Shown: one piece after another, positions 8,666 through 18,359 of the stretch | How the letters are laid out: each line of letters opens with the position of its first letter | Numbering within the stretch: position 1 is the first letter of the stretch | Assembly: GCF_001431425.1 (NCBI RefSeq) | Contig: NZ_LDJG01000007.1 | Coordinates: 1-64,000, forward strand | Length of the DNA: 64,000 nucleotides | Direction of reading: 5' to 3' | From: Stenotrophomonas nitritireducens | GTDB taxonomy: Bacteria; Pseudomonadota; Gammaproteobacteria; Xanthomonadales; Xanthomonadaceae | The notes under the pieces: generated by a model | What the model was told of the DNA's origin: nothing | Databases searched by the model: none | The model's input: only the letters and a program-made list of their open reading frames with translations | Translations under genes and position numbers: made by a program

Positions 8666-10369
8666 ATGAAACGTTTCCCGCTGCTGCTCCTGTCCTGCCT
8701 GGCCATTCCCACCCTGCACGCCGCCGACCGCATCACCGGCCCCGGCTTCGCCACCCGCTCGGAGGTGATCGCGCCGCATGCGATGGCGGCGACCTCGCAG
8801 CCGCTGGCCACGCAGATCGCGCTGGAGGTGATGAAGTCCGGCGGTTCGGCGGTGGACGCGGCGATCGCCGCCAACGCCGCGCTCGGCCTGATGGAGCCGA
8901 CCGGCAACGGCGTCGGCGGCGACCTGTTCGCCATCGTCTGGGACCCGAAGACGCAGAAGCTGTATGGCTACAACGGCTCCGGCCGCTCGCCCAAGTCGCT
9001 CACCCTGGCCGAGTTCCAGCGCCGCGGGCTGAAGGACATCCCCGCCACCGGGCCGCTGCCGGTGTCCGTGCCCGGTGCCGTCGATGGCTGGTTCGCCCTG
9101 CACGAGCGCTTCGGGCGCAGGCCGATGGCCGACAACCTCGCCCCGGCGATCCGCTACGCGCGCGAGGGCCATCCGGTGGCCGAGGTGATCGCCTACTACT
9201 GGGACCGCTCGGTGCCGCGCCTGTCGCAGTACCCCGGCTTCAAGGAGCAGTTCACGATCGACGGCCACGCGCCACGCAAGGGCGAGCTGTGGTGCAACCC
9301 GAACCTGGCCGACACCCTGCAGAAGATCGCCGACGGCGGCCGCGATGCGTTCTACAAGGGCGACATCGCCCGCACCATCGATGCCTACTTCAAGGCCAAC
9401 GGCGGCTTCCTGGCCTACGAGGACATGGCCAGCCACCACGGCGAATGGGTCGAGCCGGTGAGCAGCAACTACCGCGGCTACGACGTGTGGGAGCTGCCGC
9501 CGAACAGCCAGGGCATCGCCGCGCTGCAGATCCTCAACATACTTGAAGGCTATGACTTCACGAAGATCCCGTTCGGCTCGCCCGAGCACGTGCACCTGTT
9601 CGTCGAGGCCAAGAAGCTGGCCTTCGCCGACCGCGCGCGCTTCTACGCAGATCCTGCGTTCTCACCTGCGCCGGTGCAGCGGCTCGTGTCCAAGGACTAC
9701 GCGGCGCAGCGGCGCGCGCTGATCTCGATGGACAAGGCGTTGAAGGAGGCGCAGCCGGGCACGCCGAAGCAGCTGGAGGAGGGCGACACCATCTACATGA
9801 CCGTGGCCGATGCCGACGGCATGATGGTCTCGCTGATCCAGTCCAACTACCGCGGCATGGGCAGCGGCATGGCGCCGCCGGGGCTGGGCTTCATCCTGCA
9901 GGACCGCGGCGAGATGTTCGTGCTGCGCAAGGACCATCCCAACGGCTACGCGCCGGGCAAGCGCCCGTTCCAGACCATCATCCCGGCCTTCATCACCAAG
10001 GACGGCAAGCCGTTCGCCAGCTTCGGCGTGATGGGCGGGGCGATGCAGCCGCAGGGCCATGCGCAGATCGTGATGAACCTGGTGGACTTCGGCATGAACC
10101 TGCAGGAAGCCGGCGACGCGCCGCGCATCCAGCACGAGGGCTCGACCGAGCCGACCGGGCAGGGCACGGCGATGAGCGATGGCGGCGAGGTCAACCTGGA
10201 GACCGGCTTCCCCTACGAGACCATCCGCGCGCTGATGCGCAAGGGCCACCGCGTGGTGTTCGCCGACGGCCCCTACGGCGGTTACCAGGCGATCATGCGC
10301 GACGCGGAGACCGGCGTGTACTACGGCGCGTCGGAAAGCCGCAAGGACGGGCAGGCGGCCGGTTACTGA
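8666..10369 (+). CDS. ggt: Gamma-glutamyltransferase, exported
   Basis: N-terminal-nucleophile hydrolase of 567 residues that moves or hydrolyses the gamma-glutamyl group of glutathione and related compounds in the periplasm. The start at 8666 gives a signal peptide (MKRFPLLLLSCLAIPTLHAA). The autocleavage site lies in GDTIYMTVAD, with Thr375 as the expected nucleophile and new N-terminus of the small subunit. E. coli has TTHYSVVD here, so the usual His two positions after the Thr is Tyr in this protein. The substrate-binding segments NGVGGDLF and GMGSGMAPPGLGF are present. It is monocistronic, ends 36 bases from a convergent transporter gene, and has a one-hairpin palindrome in between. Confidence 0.88.
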   Translation: MKRFPLLLLSCLAIPTLHAADRITGPGFATRSEVIAPHAMAATSQPLATQIALEVMKSGGSAVDAAIAANAALGLMEPTGNGVGGDLFAIVWDPKTQKLYGYNGSGRSPKSLTLAEFQRRGLKDIPATGPLPVSVPGAVDGWFALHERFGRRPMADNLAPAIRYAREGHPVAEVIAYYWDRSVPRLSQYPGFKEQFTIDGHAPRKGELWCNPNLADTLQKIADGGRDAFYKGDIARTIDAYFKANGGFLAYEDMASHHGEWVEPVSSNYRGYDVWELPPNSQGIAALQILNILEGYDFTKIPFGSPEHVHLFVEAKKLAFADRARFYADPAFSPAPVQRLVSKDYAAQRRALISMDKALKEAQPGTPKQLEEGDTIYMTVADADGMMVSLIQSNYRGMGSGMAPPGLGFILQDRGEMFVLRKDHPNGYAPGKRPFQTIIPAFITKDGKPFASFGVMGGAMQPQGHAQIVMNLVDFGMNLQEAGDAPRIQHEGSTEPTGQGTAMSDGGEVNLETGFPYETIRALMRKGHRVVFADGPYGGYQAIMRDAETGVYYGASESRKDGQAAGY

Positions 10370-10377
10370 TGCCGAAG

Positions 10378-10398
10378 GCGCCGGGCGCTGCCCGGCGC
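10378..10398. repeat. Single hairpin arm of the cloverleaf repeat family
   Basis: A perfect 9-bp stem GCGCCGGGC / GCCCGGCGC with a 3-base loop, filling most of the 36-base gap between two convergent genes. The arm is identical to one hairpin of the longer repeats at 26.6-44.4 kb, so it looks like a remnant. It could act as a two-way terminator. Confidence 0.55.
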
Positions 10399-10405
10399 TC
10401 CCTCG

Positions 10406-11983
10406 TCAATCCAGGTCCTGCGCGCGGGTCGCTTCGCTGCGGGTTTCCTCCTGCGCGGCCTTCTCGCGCTCGATCCAGGCCTCGACCATGTGCCGCGCGC
10501 GCTGGGCCAGGCGCCGCTGGCGGTTGTGTTCGGCGTCCAGCACGCGGTACAGGCAGACCATCACCAGCACCATCAGCAGCGCGAACGGCAGCGCGGCGAT
10601 GGTGATCATGCCCTGCAGCGCGTCCAGACCGCCGGCCAGCAGCAGGACCGCGGCGATCAGCGCCACCGCCACGCCCCACACCGCCTTGCGCGACAGCGGC
10701 GGATCGCCGGCCTCGTCGGTGGACATGCTGGCCAGCACCAGCACCGCCGAATCGGCCGAGGTGACGAAGAAGATCACCAGCAGAACCAGCGCGACGATGG
10801 ACAGCAGCAGTGGCCCGGGCAGGCTGTCGAACAGGGCGAACAGCACGGTTTCATAACCGTTGCCCAGCGCCTGCAGCAGGTCGGCGTGGCCGGTGATCTG
10901 CGCCCACAGCGCGGTGCCGCCGAACACCGAGAACCACAGGAAGCCGAGCAGGGTCGGCGCCAGTACCACGCCGACCACGAACTCGCGTACGCTGCGGCCG
11001 CGCGACACGCGGGCGATGAACGCGCCGACGAACGGCGCCCAGGCGATCCACCACGCCCAGTAGAAGATGGTCCAGTCCGCCACCCAGGTGCTGCCGGAGA
11101 ACGGCGACATGCGCAGGCTCATCGTCACCAGCTGGTTGAGGTAGGCGCCGAGCGTGGTGGTGAAGGTGTCGAAGATGAAGCCGGTCGGGCCCAGCACCAG
11201 CAGCGCGGCCAGCAGCACGGCCGCCAGCAGCAGGTTGAAGTTGGACAGCCACTTGATGCCGCGCTCCACGCCGCTGAGGGTCGAGGCCATGTACAGCACG
11301 AAGGCGATGGCGATGATGGTCAGCTGCACCGGCACCGTCGCGGCGATGCCGAACACGCGCTGCAGGCCGGCGGCGATCTGGATGGTGCCGAAGCCCAGCG
11401 TGGTGGCCACGCCGATCGCGGTGGCGACCACCGCGGCGATGTTGACCGTGTGGCCGATGGCGCCGCGGTGATGGCGGCCGATCAGCGGCTGCAGCATGTC
11501 GCTGATCAGCCCGCGGCCGTTGCGGTTGTACTGGAACCAGGCCATCGCCAGGCCGATCAGCGCATAGATCGCCCACGGGTGCAGGCCCCAGTGGAAGAAG
11601 GCGTAGCGCATCGCCGCGCGCGCGGCATCCACGCTCTGCGGGGCCAGGCCTTCCGGCGGCTTGGCGAAATGCGAGATCGGTTCGGCCGCGCCCCAGAACA
11701 CCAGGCCGATGCCCATGCCGGTGGCGAACAGCATCGCCAGCCAGCTGGCGCACGAAAAATCCGGCTCGGCGTCCTCGCCGCCGATGCGCAGGTTGCCGAA
11801 GCGGCCGATGGCCAGGTACAGCAGGAAGGTCAGCGTCAGGAACACGATCAGCAGGTACATCCAGCCGACGCTGCGCACGACCTCGACCAGTGCGGCCTGC
11901 ACGACGTCGTTGAAGGGGCCGGGGGCGATGCCGGCCAGCAGCACCAGTGCGGCGACCAATGCGATGGAAACACGAAACACCAT
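10406..11983 (-). CDS. BCCT family betaine/choline/carnitine transporter
   Basis: A 525-residue inner-membrane secondary transporter for quaternary ammonium osmolytes such as glycine betaine. About 12 hydrophobic helices are visible. The BCCT signature lies in FYWAWWIAWAPFVGAFIARV, with the basic loop SRGRSVREFV after it, and GMGIGLVFWGAAEP marks the Gly-rich substrate segment. The C-terminal tail is long, charged and rich in Arg and Glu, the type of extension that senses osmotic state in BetP. The start at 11983 has GGAG about 10 bases upstream; the in-frame extension to 12262 is not used because it precedes the first helix with unlikely sequence. Substrate and coupling ion cannot be read from sequence. 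Confidence 0.88.
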   Translation of the reverse strand: MVFRVSIALVAALVLLAGIAPGPFNDVVQAALVEVVRSVGWMYLLIVFLTLTFLLYLAIGRFGNLRIGGEDAEPDFSCASWLAMLFATGMGIGLVFWGAAEPISHFAKPPEGLAPQSVDAARAAMRYAFFHWGLHPWAIYALIGLAMAWFQYNRNGRGLISDMLQPLIGRHHRGAIGHTVNIAAVVATAIGVATTLGFGTIQIAAGLQRVFGIAATVPVQLTIIAIAFVLYMASTLSGVERGIKWLSNFNLLLAAVLLAALLVLGPTGFIFDTFTTTLGAYLNQLVTMSLRMSPFSGSTWVADWTIFYWAWWIAWAPFVGAFIARVSRGRSVREFVVGVVLAPTLLGFLWFSVFGGTALWAQITGHADLLQALGNGYETVLFALFDSLPGPLLLSIVALVLLVIFFVTSADSAVLVLASMSTDEAGDPPLSRKAVWGVAVALIAAVLLLAGGLDALQGMITIAALPFALLMVLVMVCLYRVLDAEHNRQRRLAQRARHMVEAWIEREKAAQEETRSEATRAQDLD

Positions 11984-12348
11984 GGAGGAGCTTCTCCGAT
12001 CTGGGGATGGGGGAGCGAGCCAGGGCTTGCGGTGGAACCGGCCACGAACAGGCGCGGAAGAGGAAGGGCCGGCGTGGCGGCACAGGAGCGGCATGAATGC
12101 GGCAGCGGCGCATCCTACTGAAAGGGCCGTCACGATTCCGTTAGAACGCGCTTCGCCATCCACTGCGAGCGATGGCCGCGGTGTGCGATGGACGCGCATG
12201 CAGATCCTGCCGCGGCCGCAGGTGCGCTGCCGTGCCGGAATCCAGCGGGAAGGCTCGATCATGCGCTGGCATGCGTCCTAGCGGGCCGGCAGAGGCCAGC
12301 GGGGAGCGCCGGTGCCTTTGGCCTGCGCTTCATGCTCTAATGCCGCCC
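11984..12348. promoter_or_regulatory. Divergent intergenic region before the thiC riboswitch
   Basis: 365 bases between the transporter start and the riboswitch. It should carry the transporter promoter on minus and the thiC promoter on plus. I see no gene, repeat or strong terminator in it. Confidence 0.4.
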
Positions 12349-14474
<2,126 letters not shown>

Positions 14475-14486
14475 GGCAGGATGAAT

Positions 14487-14511
14487 GCGCGGAGCGGGCC
14501 TCGCTCCGCGC
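14487..14511 (+). terminator. Hairpin downstream of thiC
   Basis: A perfect 10-bp inverted repeat GCGCGGAGCG / CGCTCCGCGC with a 5-base loop, 13 bases after the thiC stop. The following bases lack a strong T-run, so it is a weak or assisted terminator. Confidence 0.55.
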
Positions 14512-14725
14512 TGTCTGCCGTGTGCGGAGGGATGGCGCGCGGCTTCAGGGGGATGCCTGGCAGCCATGCCGCCTGATCGTCCCTTTAGGTTTTCTTCAGC
14601 TTGTTGAAGCGACGGCATCCGCATTGCGTCGCCGCGGCGCGTCCATCGGTCCGCGCACCAGCATTCAAAGGGTTTCACGCCAGGTGCAGCGCCTCACCAG
14701 CGTTGCCAAAAAATGAACGGGAGAT

Positions 14726-14750
14726 AAAAAAATCGCGCCCTGGGGCGCGA
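14726..14750 (-). terminator. Intrinsic terminator pointing to the minus strand, no obvious gene
   Basis: An 8-bp perfect stem TCGCGCCC / GGGCGCGA (14733-14750, 2-base loop) is followed on the minus strand by seven Ts (14732-14726). A perfect TATAAT reads on the minus strand at 14768-14763, only 13 bases before the hairpin. No minus-strand coding frame is credible here; see findings. Confidence 0.5.
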
Positions 14751-14965
14751 ATTGTGAAGCGGATTATATGGATTGCGTCGGCGAGAGAGCCTGATGTCGA
14801 CCCGCATGGCTATGCAGGTAACTTCCATAGGCTAATATCCGTGCGCCTCGAAACATTTGCTCATTGCGTTGACGCCACTTGCGGAATTTGGCGGTTCACT
14901 GGCGGCGGCGCCTCCAGGGGGCGGGCTCAGGACGATGCCCTCCAGCGATTCATTCCCTGACCGGC

Positions 14966-17299
14966 ATGGAAACCATCGACAGCGCGCCCCTCCTCACTGA
15001 TCGCCTGCATATCGGCGATTGCCTGATCGTCCTGCCGTCGCGCGAGGTGCAGGCCCCCGGCGCACGTCGTCCGGCGCGGCTCACGCCCAAGGCGATCGGC
15101 GTGTTGCTGGTGCTGGCCCGTGGCGCGGGCAATGTGATTACCCGCGATGAACTGTTCGCGCAGGTGTGGCCCGATACCCTTCCCACCAACGATGTGCTCA
15201 CCCAGGCGGTCACGCAGCTGCGCAAGGCGCTCTCCGCCGGCGGTACGTTCCCGGAAGGGCAGGAATACATCGAGACGATCGCCAAGACCGGTTATCGCCT
15301 GCTGGCTCCCGTGACATGGGAGACGGGGGAAGAACAGTCTCCGGAGACCGGCGAGCCGCCGGTGCCGGAAGCGGACGGGCCCGTGTCCAGTGCAGTCGCG
15401 CCGATGCCTGCTGCGCAGGTGGTGGCGGATCTCCCGGGCCAGCAGAAGAACAGGGGATTCTGGCGGCAGGCGCGGCGCAGGCTGCTGCTGGCGGTTGGGC
15501 TGTTGCTGCTGTGCAGTTCGGTGACGATGGCCTGGCTGCTGTGGCACCGCCCGGTGAAAGAAACCGCGCTGGACGCGGCCACGGCCGATGGTACGGGTGT
15601 GATCGGCAGTCCGGAGCGGCCCTATCGCCTGATCACCGCCAGGCAGGGCTTCGGCACGTTCCCCGCGCTGTCGCCCGATGGCGCGCTGGTCGCCTTCGCC
15701 GACGAAAGCGATGGCGGCTCGACGCTCAAGGTGCAGAGCACCGGCAGCGCGACGTCGGCGACGCTGGTGGAAGCGCCCCCGGAGGCGATTGACCGGTTCC
15801 CTGCCTGGTCGCCGGATGGGCGCGAGATCGCATTCGCGCGCTTCCGTCGCGATGGTGGCTGCGAGGTGCTGGTGATCGGCGCCACCGGCGGCAATGCCCG
15901 TCGAGCCACCGTCTGCGATGGCGCGGAGATGTTGAGTTTCAACTGGACGCCGGATGGGCGCGGCCTGGTGTTCGGTTCGATGACGGGCAGTCACGGGGCC
16001 CCTGGCATCCGCAGGCTGGATCTGGCGACCGGCCGCTGGACGGCGCTGGACTATGAAAGAGGCGAAGGCGACTTTGACTACGCACCGCGTTACTCGCCCG
16101 ATGGCCGCCAGCTTGGATTCACCCGCAACCCGCAGTTGGGCGCTGTTTGGGTGATGGCAGCGAGCGGCGGTGCGGCCCGTCGCGTCACCGGCGGCAGTGT
16201 GGAAATGCGTGGTTGGGGATGGCTTGGCGACGACGCCATCGTGTTCGGGCGACGGGTGGATAGCGAATCCCGGCTGTACCAGGTGGATCTGGGTTCGGGT
16301 CTGCTGAAGGACCTGGGCGTGGACGATGCGCAGAGCCCGAGTGTGGCCGGCATGGGCAAGCTGCTCGCCTTCGTGCATCGTGCGCCGCAGTTCGGCCTGT
16401 TCCGGATTCCGCTCGATCATCCCGAGCGCAAGGAGCGGCTGTTCGCATCGTCTGGGCGCGACGCGCAGCCGATGATCGCGCCCGATGGGCAGCAACTGGT
16501 CTTCAATTCGAGCCGCTCTGGTGCGTTTGCGTTGTGGTGGGCGCGCCTGGGGCAGCCCGACTCCCTTCATCCGGTTGAAGGCCTGCGCCCCGAGGCGCGG
16601 CAATCGCCGGACTGGTCGGCCGACAGCCAGCAGGTGCTGGTAAGCGGGCGCGACGATACCGGGCAGCCGGGCATCTATGAGGTGACGCCGGAACAGGGAC
16701 AGTGGAAGCGGCTGCCGATACCCGTTTCCGAGCCGTTACAGGCGATCTACGGCCCTGCTTCCAACCTGTTCTTCGTGATCGGGCGGGAGGGGCAGGGGCC
16801 GGTCACCCTGTCGTTGTTCGACCGCGCCGGCGGCAACTGGCGGCGCCTTGCCCAGGTACCCGGCGCATCGCAGGTGCGCTACGACCACCGGACCCAGCGG
16901 GTGCTGTTCACCCGGTTGGCGGAGGGCGGCCTGTGGTCTGCCGATGCGAACCTGTCGCCTTCCAGCTTTCGCGAGCTCAGTGGAGAAGTGCCGAGCCGGT
17001 GGCGATTCCGGACCTGGGCCGTCGGCAATGACGGCATGGTGACTTACCTGCACCAGGAAGCTGGCTGTTCCGTGCAGATGAGGCGGCTCGACCTGTCGCA
17101 GGCGCCGCGCTGCCTCGAAGCCAAGGCGGCGAGTGCGACCAACGGGTTCAGCGTGTCGCCCGATGGGGATGCGGTTTATGTGGCGCTGGCAGTGGCCGAT
17201 GGCACCGACATCGGCATCATGCCGGTGCCGCAGACCGTTTCGCGCCCCTTGCTCGGCGTCCTCAAGTGGTTGCCTGCATTGGGAAAACCGGATTCGTGA
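14966..17299 (+). CDS. CadC-like winged-helix regulator with TolB-type propeller
   Basis: A 777-residue membrane-anchored one-component regulator. Residues ~12-115 form an OmpR/CadC-type winged helix (NVITRDELFAQVWPD, VTQLRKAL, YIETIAKTGYRLLAPV). A Pro-rich linker follows, then one transmembrane helix at ~172-193. The periplasmic part has repeated WD40/TolB-like blades with SPDG motifs (ALSPDGALVAFADE, AWSPDGREIAFARF, YSPDGRQLGFT). The design suggests that an external or periplasmic signal is passed directly to DNA. It is followed within 112 bases by an AraC gene and then a TonB receptor, its likely targets (inference). Start 14966 gives METIDSAPLL; no strong Shine-Dalgarno is seen. Confidence 0.8.
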   Translation: METIDSAPLLTDRLHIGDCLIVLPSREVQAPGARRPARLTPKAIGVLLVLARGAGNVITRDELFAQVWPDTLPTNDVLTQAVTQLRKALSAGGTFPEGQEYIETIAKTGYRLLAPVTWETGEEQSPETGEPPVPEADGPVSSAVAPMPAAQVVADLPGQQKNRGFWRQARRRLLLAVGLLLLCSSVTMAWLLWHRPVKETALDAATADGTGVIGSPERPYRLITARQGFGTFPALSPDGALVAFADESDGGSTLKVQSTGSATSATLVEAPPEAIDRFPAWSPDGREIAFARFRRDGGCEVLVIGATGGNARRATVCDGAEMLSFNWTPDGRGLVFGSMTGSHGAPGIRRLDLATGRWTALDYERGEGDFDYAPRYSPDGRQLGFTRNPQLGAVWVMAASGGAARRVTGGSVEMRGWGWLGDDAIVFGRRVDSESRLYQVDLGSGLLKDLGVDDAQSPSVAGMGKLLAFVHRAPQFGLFRIPLDHPERKERLFASSGRDAQPMIAPDGQQLVFNSSRSGAFALWWARLGQPDSLHPVEGLRPEARQSPDWSADSQQVLVSGRDDTGQPGIYEVTPEQGQWKRLPIPVSEPLQAIYGPASNLFFVIGREGQGPVTLSLFDRAGGNWRRLAQVPGASQVRYDHRTQRVLFTRLAEGGLWSADANLSPSSFRELSGEVPSRWRFRTWAVGNDGMVTYLHQEAGCSVQMRRLDLSQAPRCLEAKAASATNGFSVSPDGDAVYVALAVADGTDIGIMPVPQTVSRPLLGVLKWLPALGKPDS

Positions 17300-17411
17300 T
17301 TTCTTCGTCCAGCGTTCCGGAAGAATTCGTGAGGTTATCGTGGGAACTTCCTGACGCGTGCGGCCAGAGTTGGCAAAACCATCGGCCATTGAAGGCAAAT
17401 GATGGTGAGTC

Positions 17412-18314
17412 ATGCGACAGGTGGCCTGGGTCGATCGCGGTCAGTCGGTTTCGTTCGAGAAGCAGCCCGAGGACGGTCCGCGTCCCAACTGCGTCGGTGT
17501 TGCCCGGCTGGGCAGCCTGCAGACCTCCGGGACGGTATTTACCGTCTGGATGCAGCTGCGCGGCAGCGCCTGGGTGGAATCCAAGGAAGGCCGCTTCCGC
17601 CTGAGGCAGCGCGAGTGGATCGCGTTCGAGAAGGAATCGCGGCCCTTGATCCAGGCCAGCCGCGATGGACTCTGCATCGGCGTGGCCCTGGATGCCGAAG
17701 CGCTGCGTACCCTGGGCGACCTGGCCGACAGTGCGCTTTATGCCGGCCATGGCCTCATGAGCCGGACAGAGGCGCGGACGGCGCTGCACCTGTGGCGCGA
17801 AGCGCAGGCCAGGGGGCCGGGCTCGCACGTCCTGCGGCCATTGCTGCTGCACGTGGCTTCGCTGCAGCGGGCTTTCTCCGACGGCGTGCAGCGTTGCCCG
17901 GGGCGCTCGCGCATCCGCAAGCGCCAGGTGTTCGGCCGCATGCAGCGCGCGCGCATGTACCTGGAGGGCAACAGCCACCGGGTGGTGCGCATCGGCGAAC
18001 TAGCCGAGCTGACCAACTTCTCCAGTTGGTATCTGTCCAAGACCTTCCAGAGCCTGTACGAGGAAAGTCCGCAGTCGCTGTCCGCGCGCCTGCGCCTGGA
18101 GCGCGCCGCGATGCTGCTGCGCGATACCGACATGATGATCGGCGAGGTCGCTTCGGCCAGCGGCTTCGACAACTGCTGCAGTTTCGCGCGCGCCTTCCGC
18201 GCGCGCTTCGGCGTCTCGGCCAGCGGCTACCGTGAAACGGCCGTCAGCCTTCCGCCAAAAACGGCAAAGTCTGCGACTGGTTCGCGCAAACCCATCACTT
18301 CGGTACAAACGTAA
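17412..18314 (+). CDS. AraC family transcriptional regulator
   Basis: A 300-residue regulator. The C-terminal ~100 residues form the double helix-turn-helix (RIGELAELTNFSSWYLSKTF; second HTH IGEVASASGFDNCCSFARAF). The N-terminal ~160 residues form a small-molecule-sensing or dimerisation domain without a named match. The gene lies 45 bases before the TonB receptor and probably controls it or is co-transcribed with it. The last 25 residues after the HTH are low complexity. Confidence 0.85.
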   Translation: MRQVAWVDRGQSVSFEKQPEDGPRPNCVGVARLGSLQTSGTVFTVWMQLRGSAWVESKEGRFRLRQREWIAFEKESRPLIQASRDGLCIGVALDAEALRTLGDLADSALYAGHGLMSRTEARTALHLWREAQARGPGSHVLRPLLLHVASLQRAFSDGVQRCPGRSRIRKRQVFGRMQRARMYLEGNSHRVVRIGELAELTNFSSWYLSKTFQSLYEESPQSLSARLRLERAAMLLRDTDMMIGEVASASGFDNCCSFARAFRARFGVSASGYRETAVSLPPKTAKSATGSRKPITSVQT

Positions 18315-18359
18315 CGTTCAGGGGTGTTTAACGCACCACTAACGTAACCGGAGAGATTG

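Larger units (their letters stand above)
14475..14965. other. thiC - regulator intergenic region
   Basis: 491 bases without a convincing gene. It holds two hairpins (listed separately) and a TTGACG element near 14869 that might belong to a plus promoter for the regulator. No complete tRNA was found. Confidence 0.4.

Noticed and set aside
14733..14830. Possible tRNA next to the GCGCCC...GGGCGC hairpin
   Set aside because: No acceptor stem, anticodon arm or T-loop set could be folded; only the terminator hairpin is convincing.
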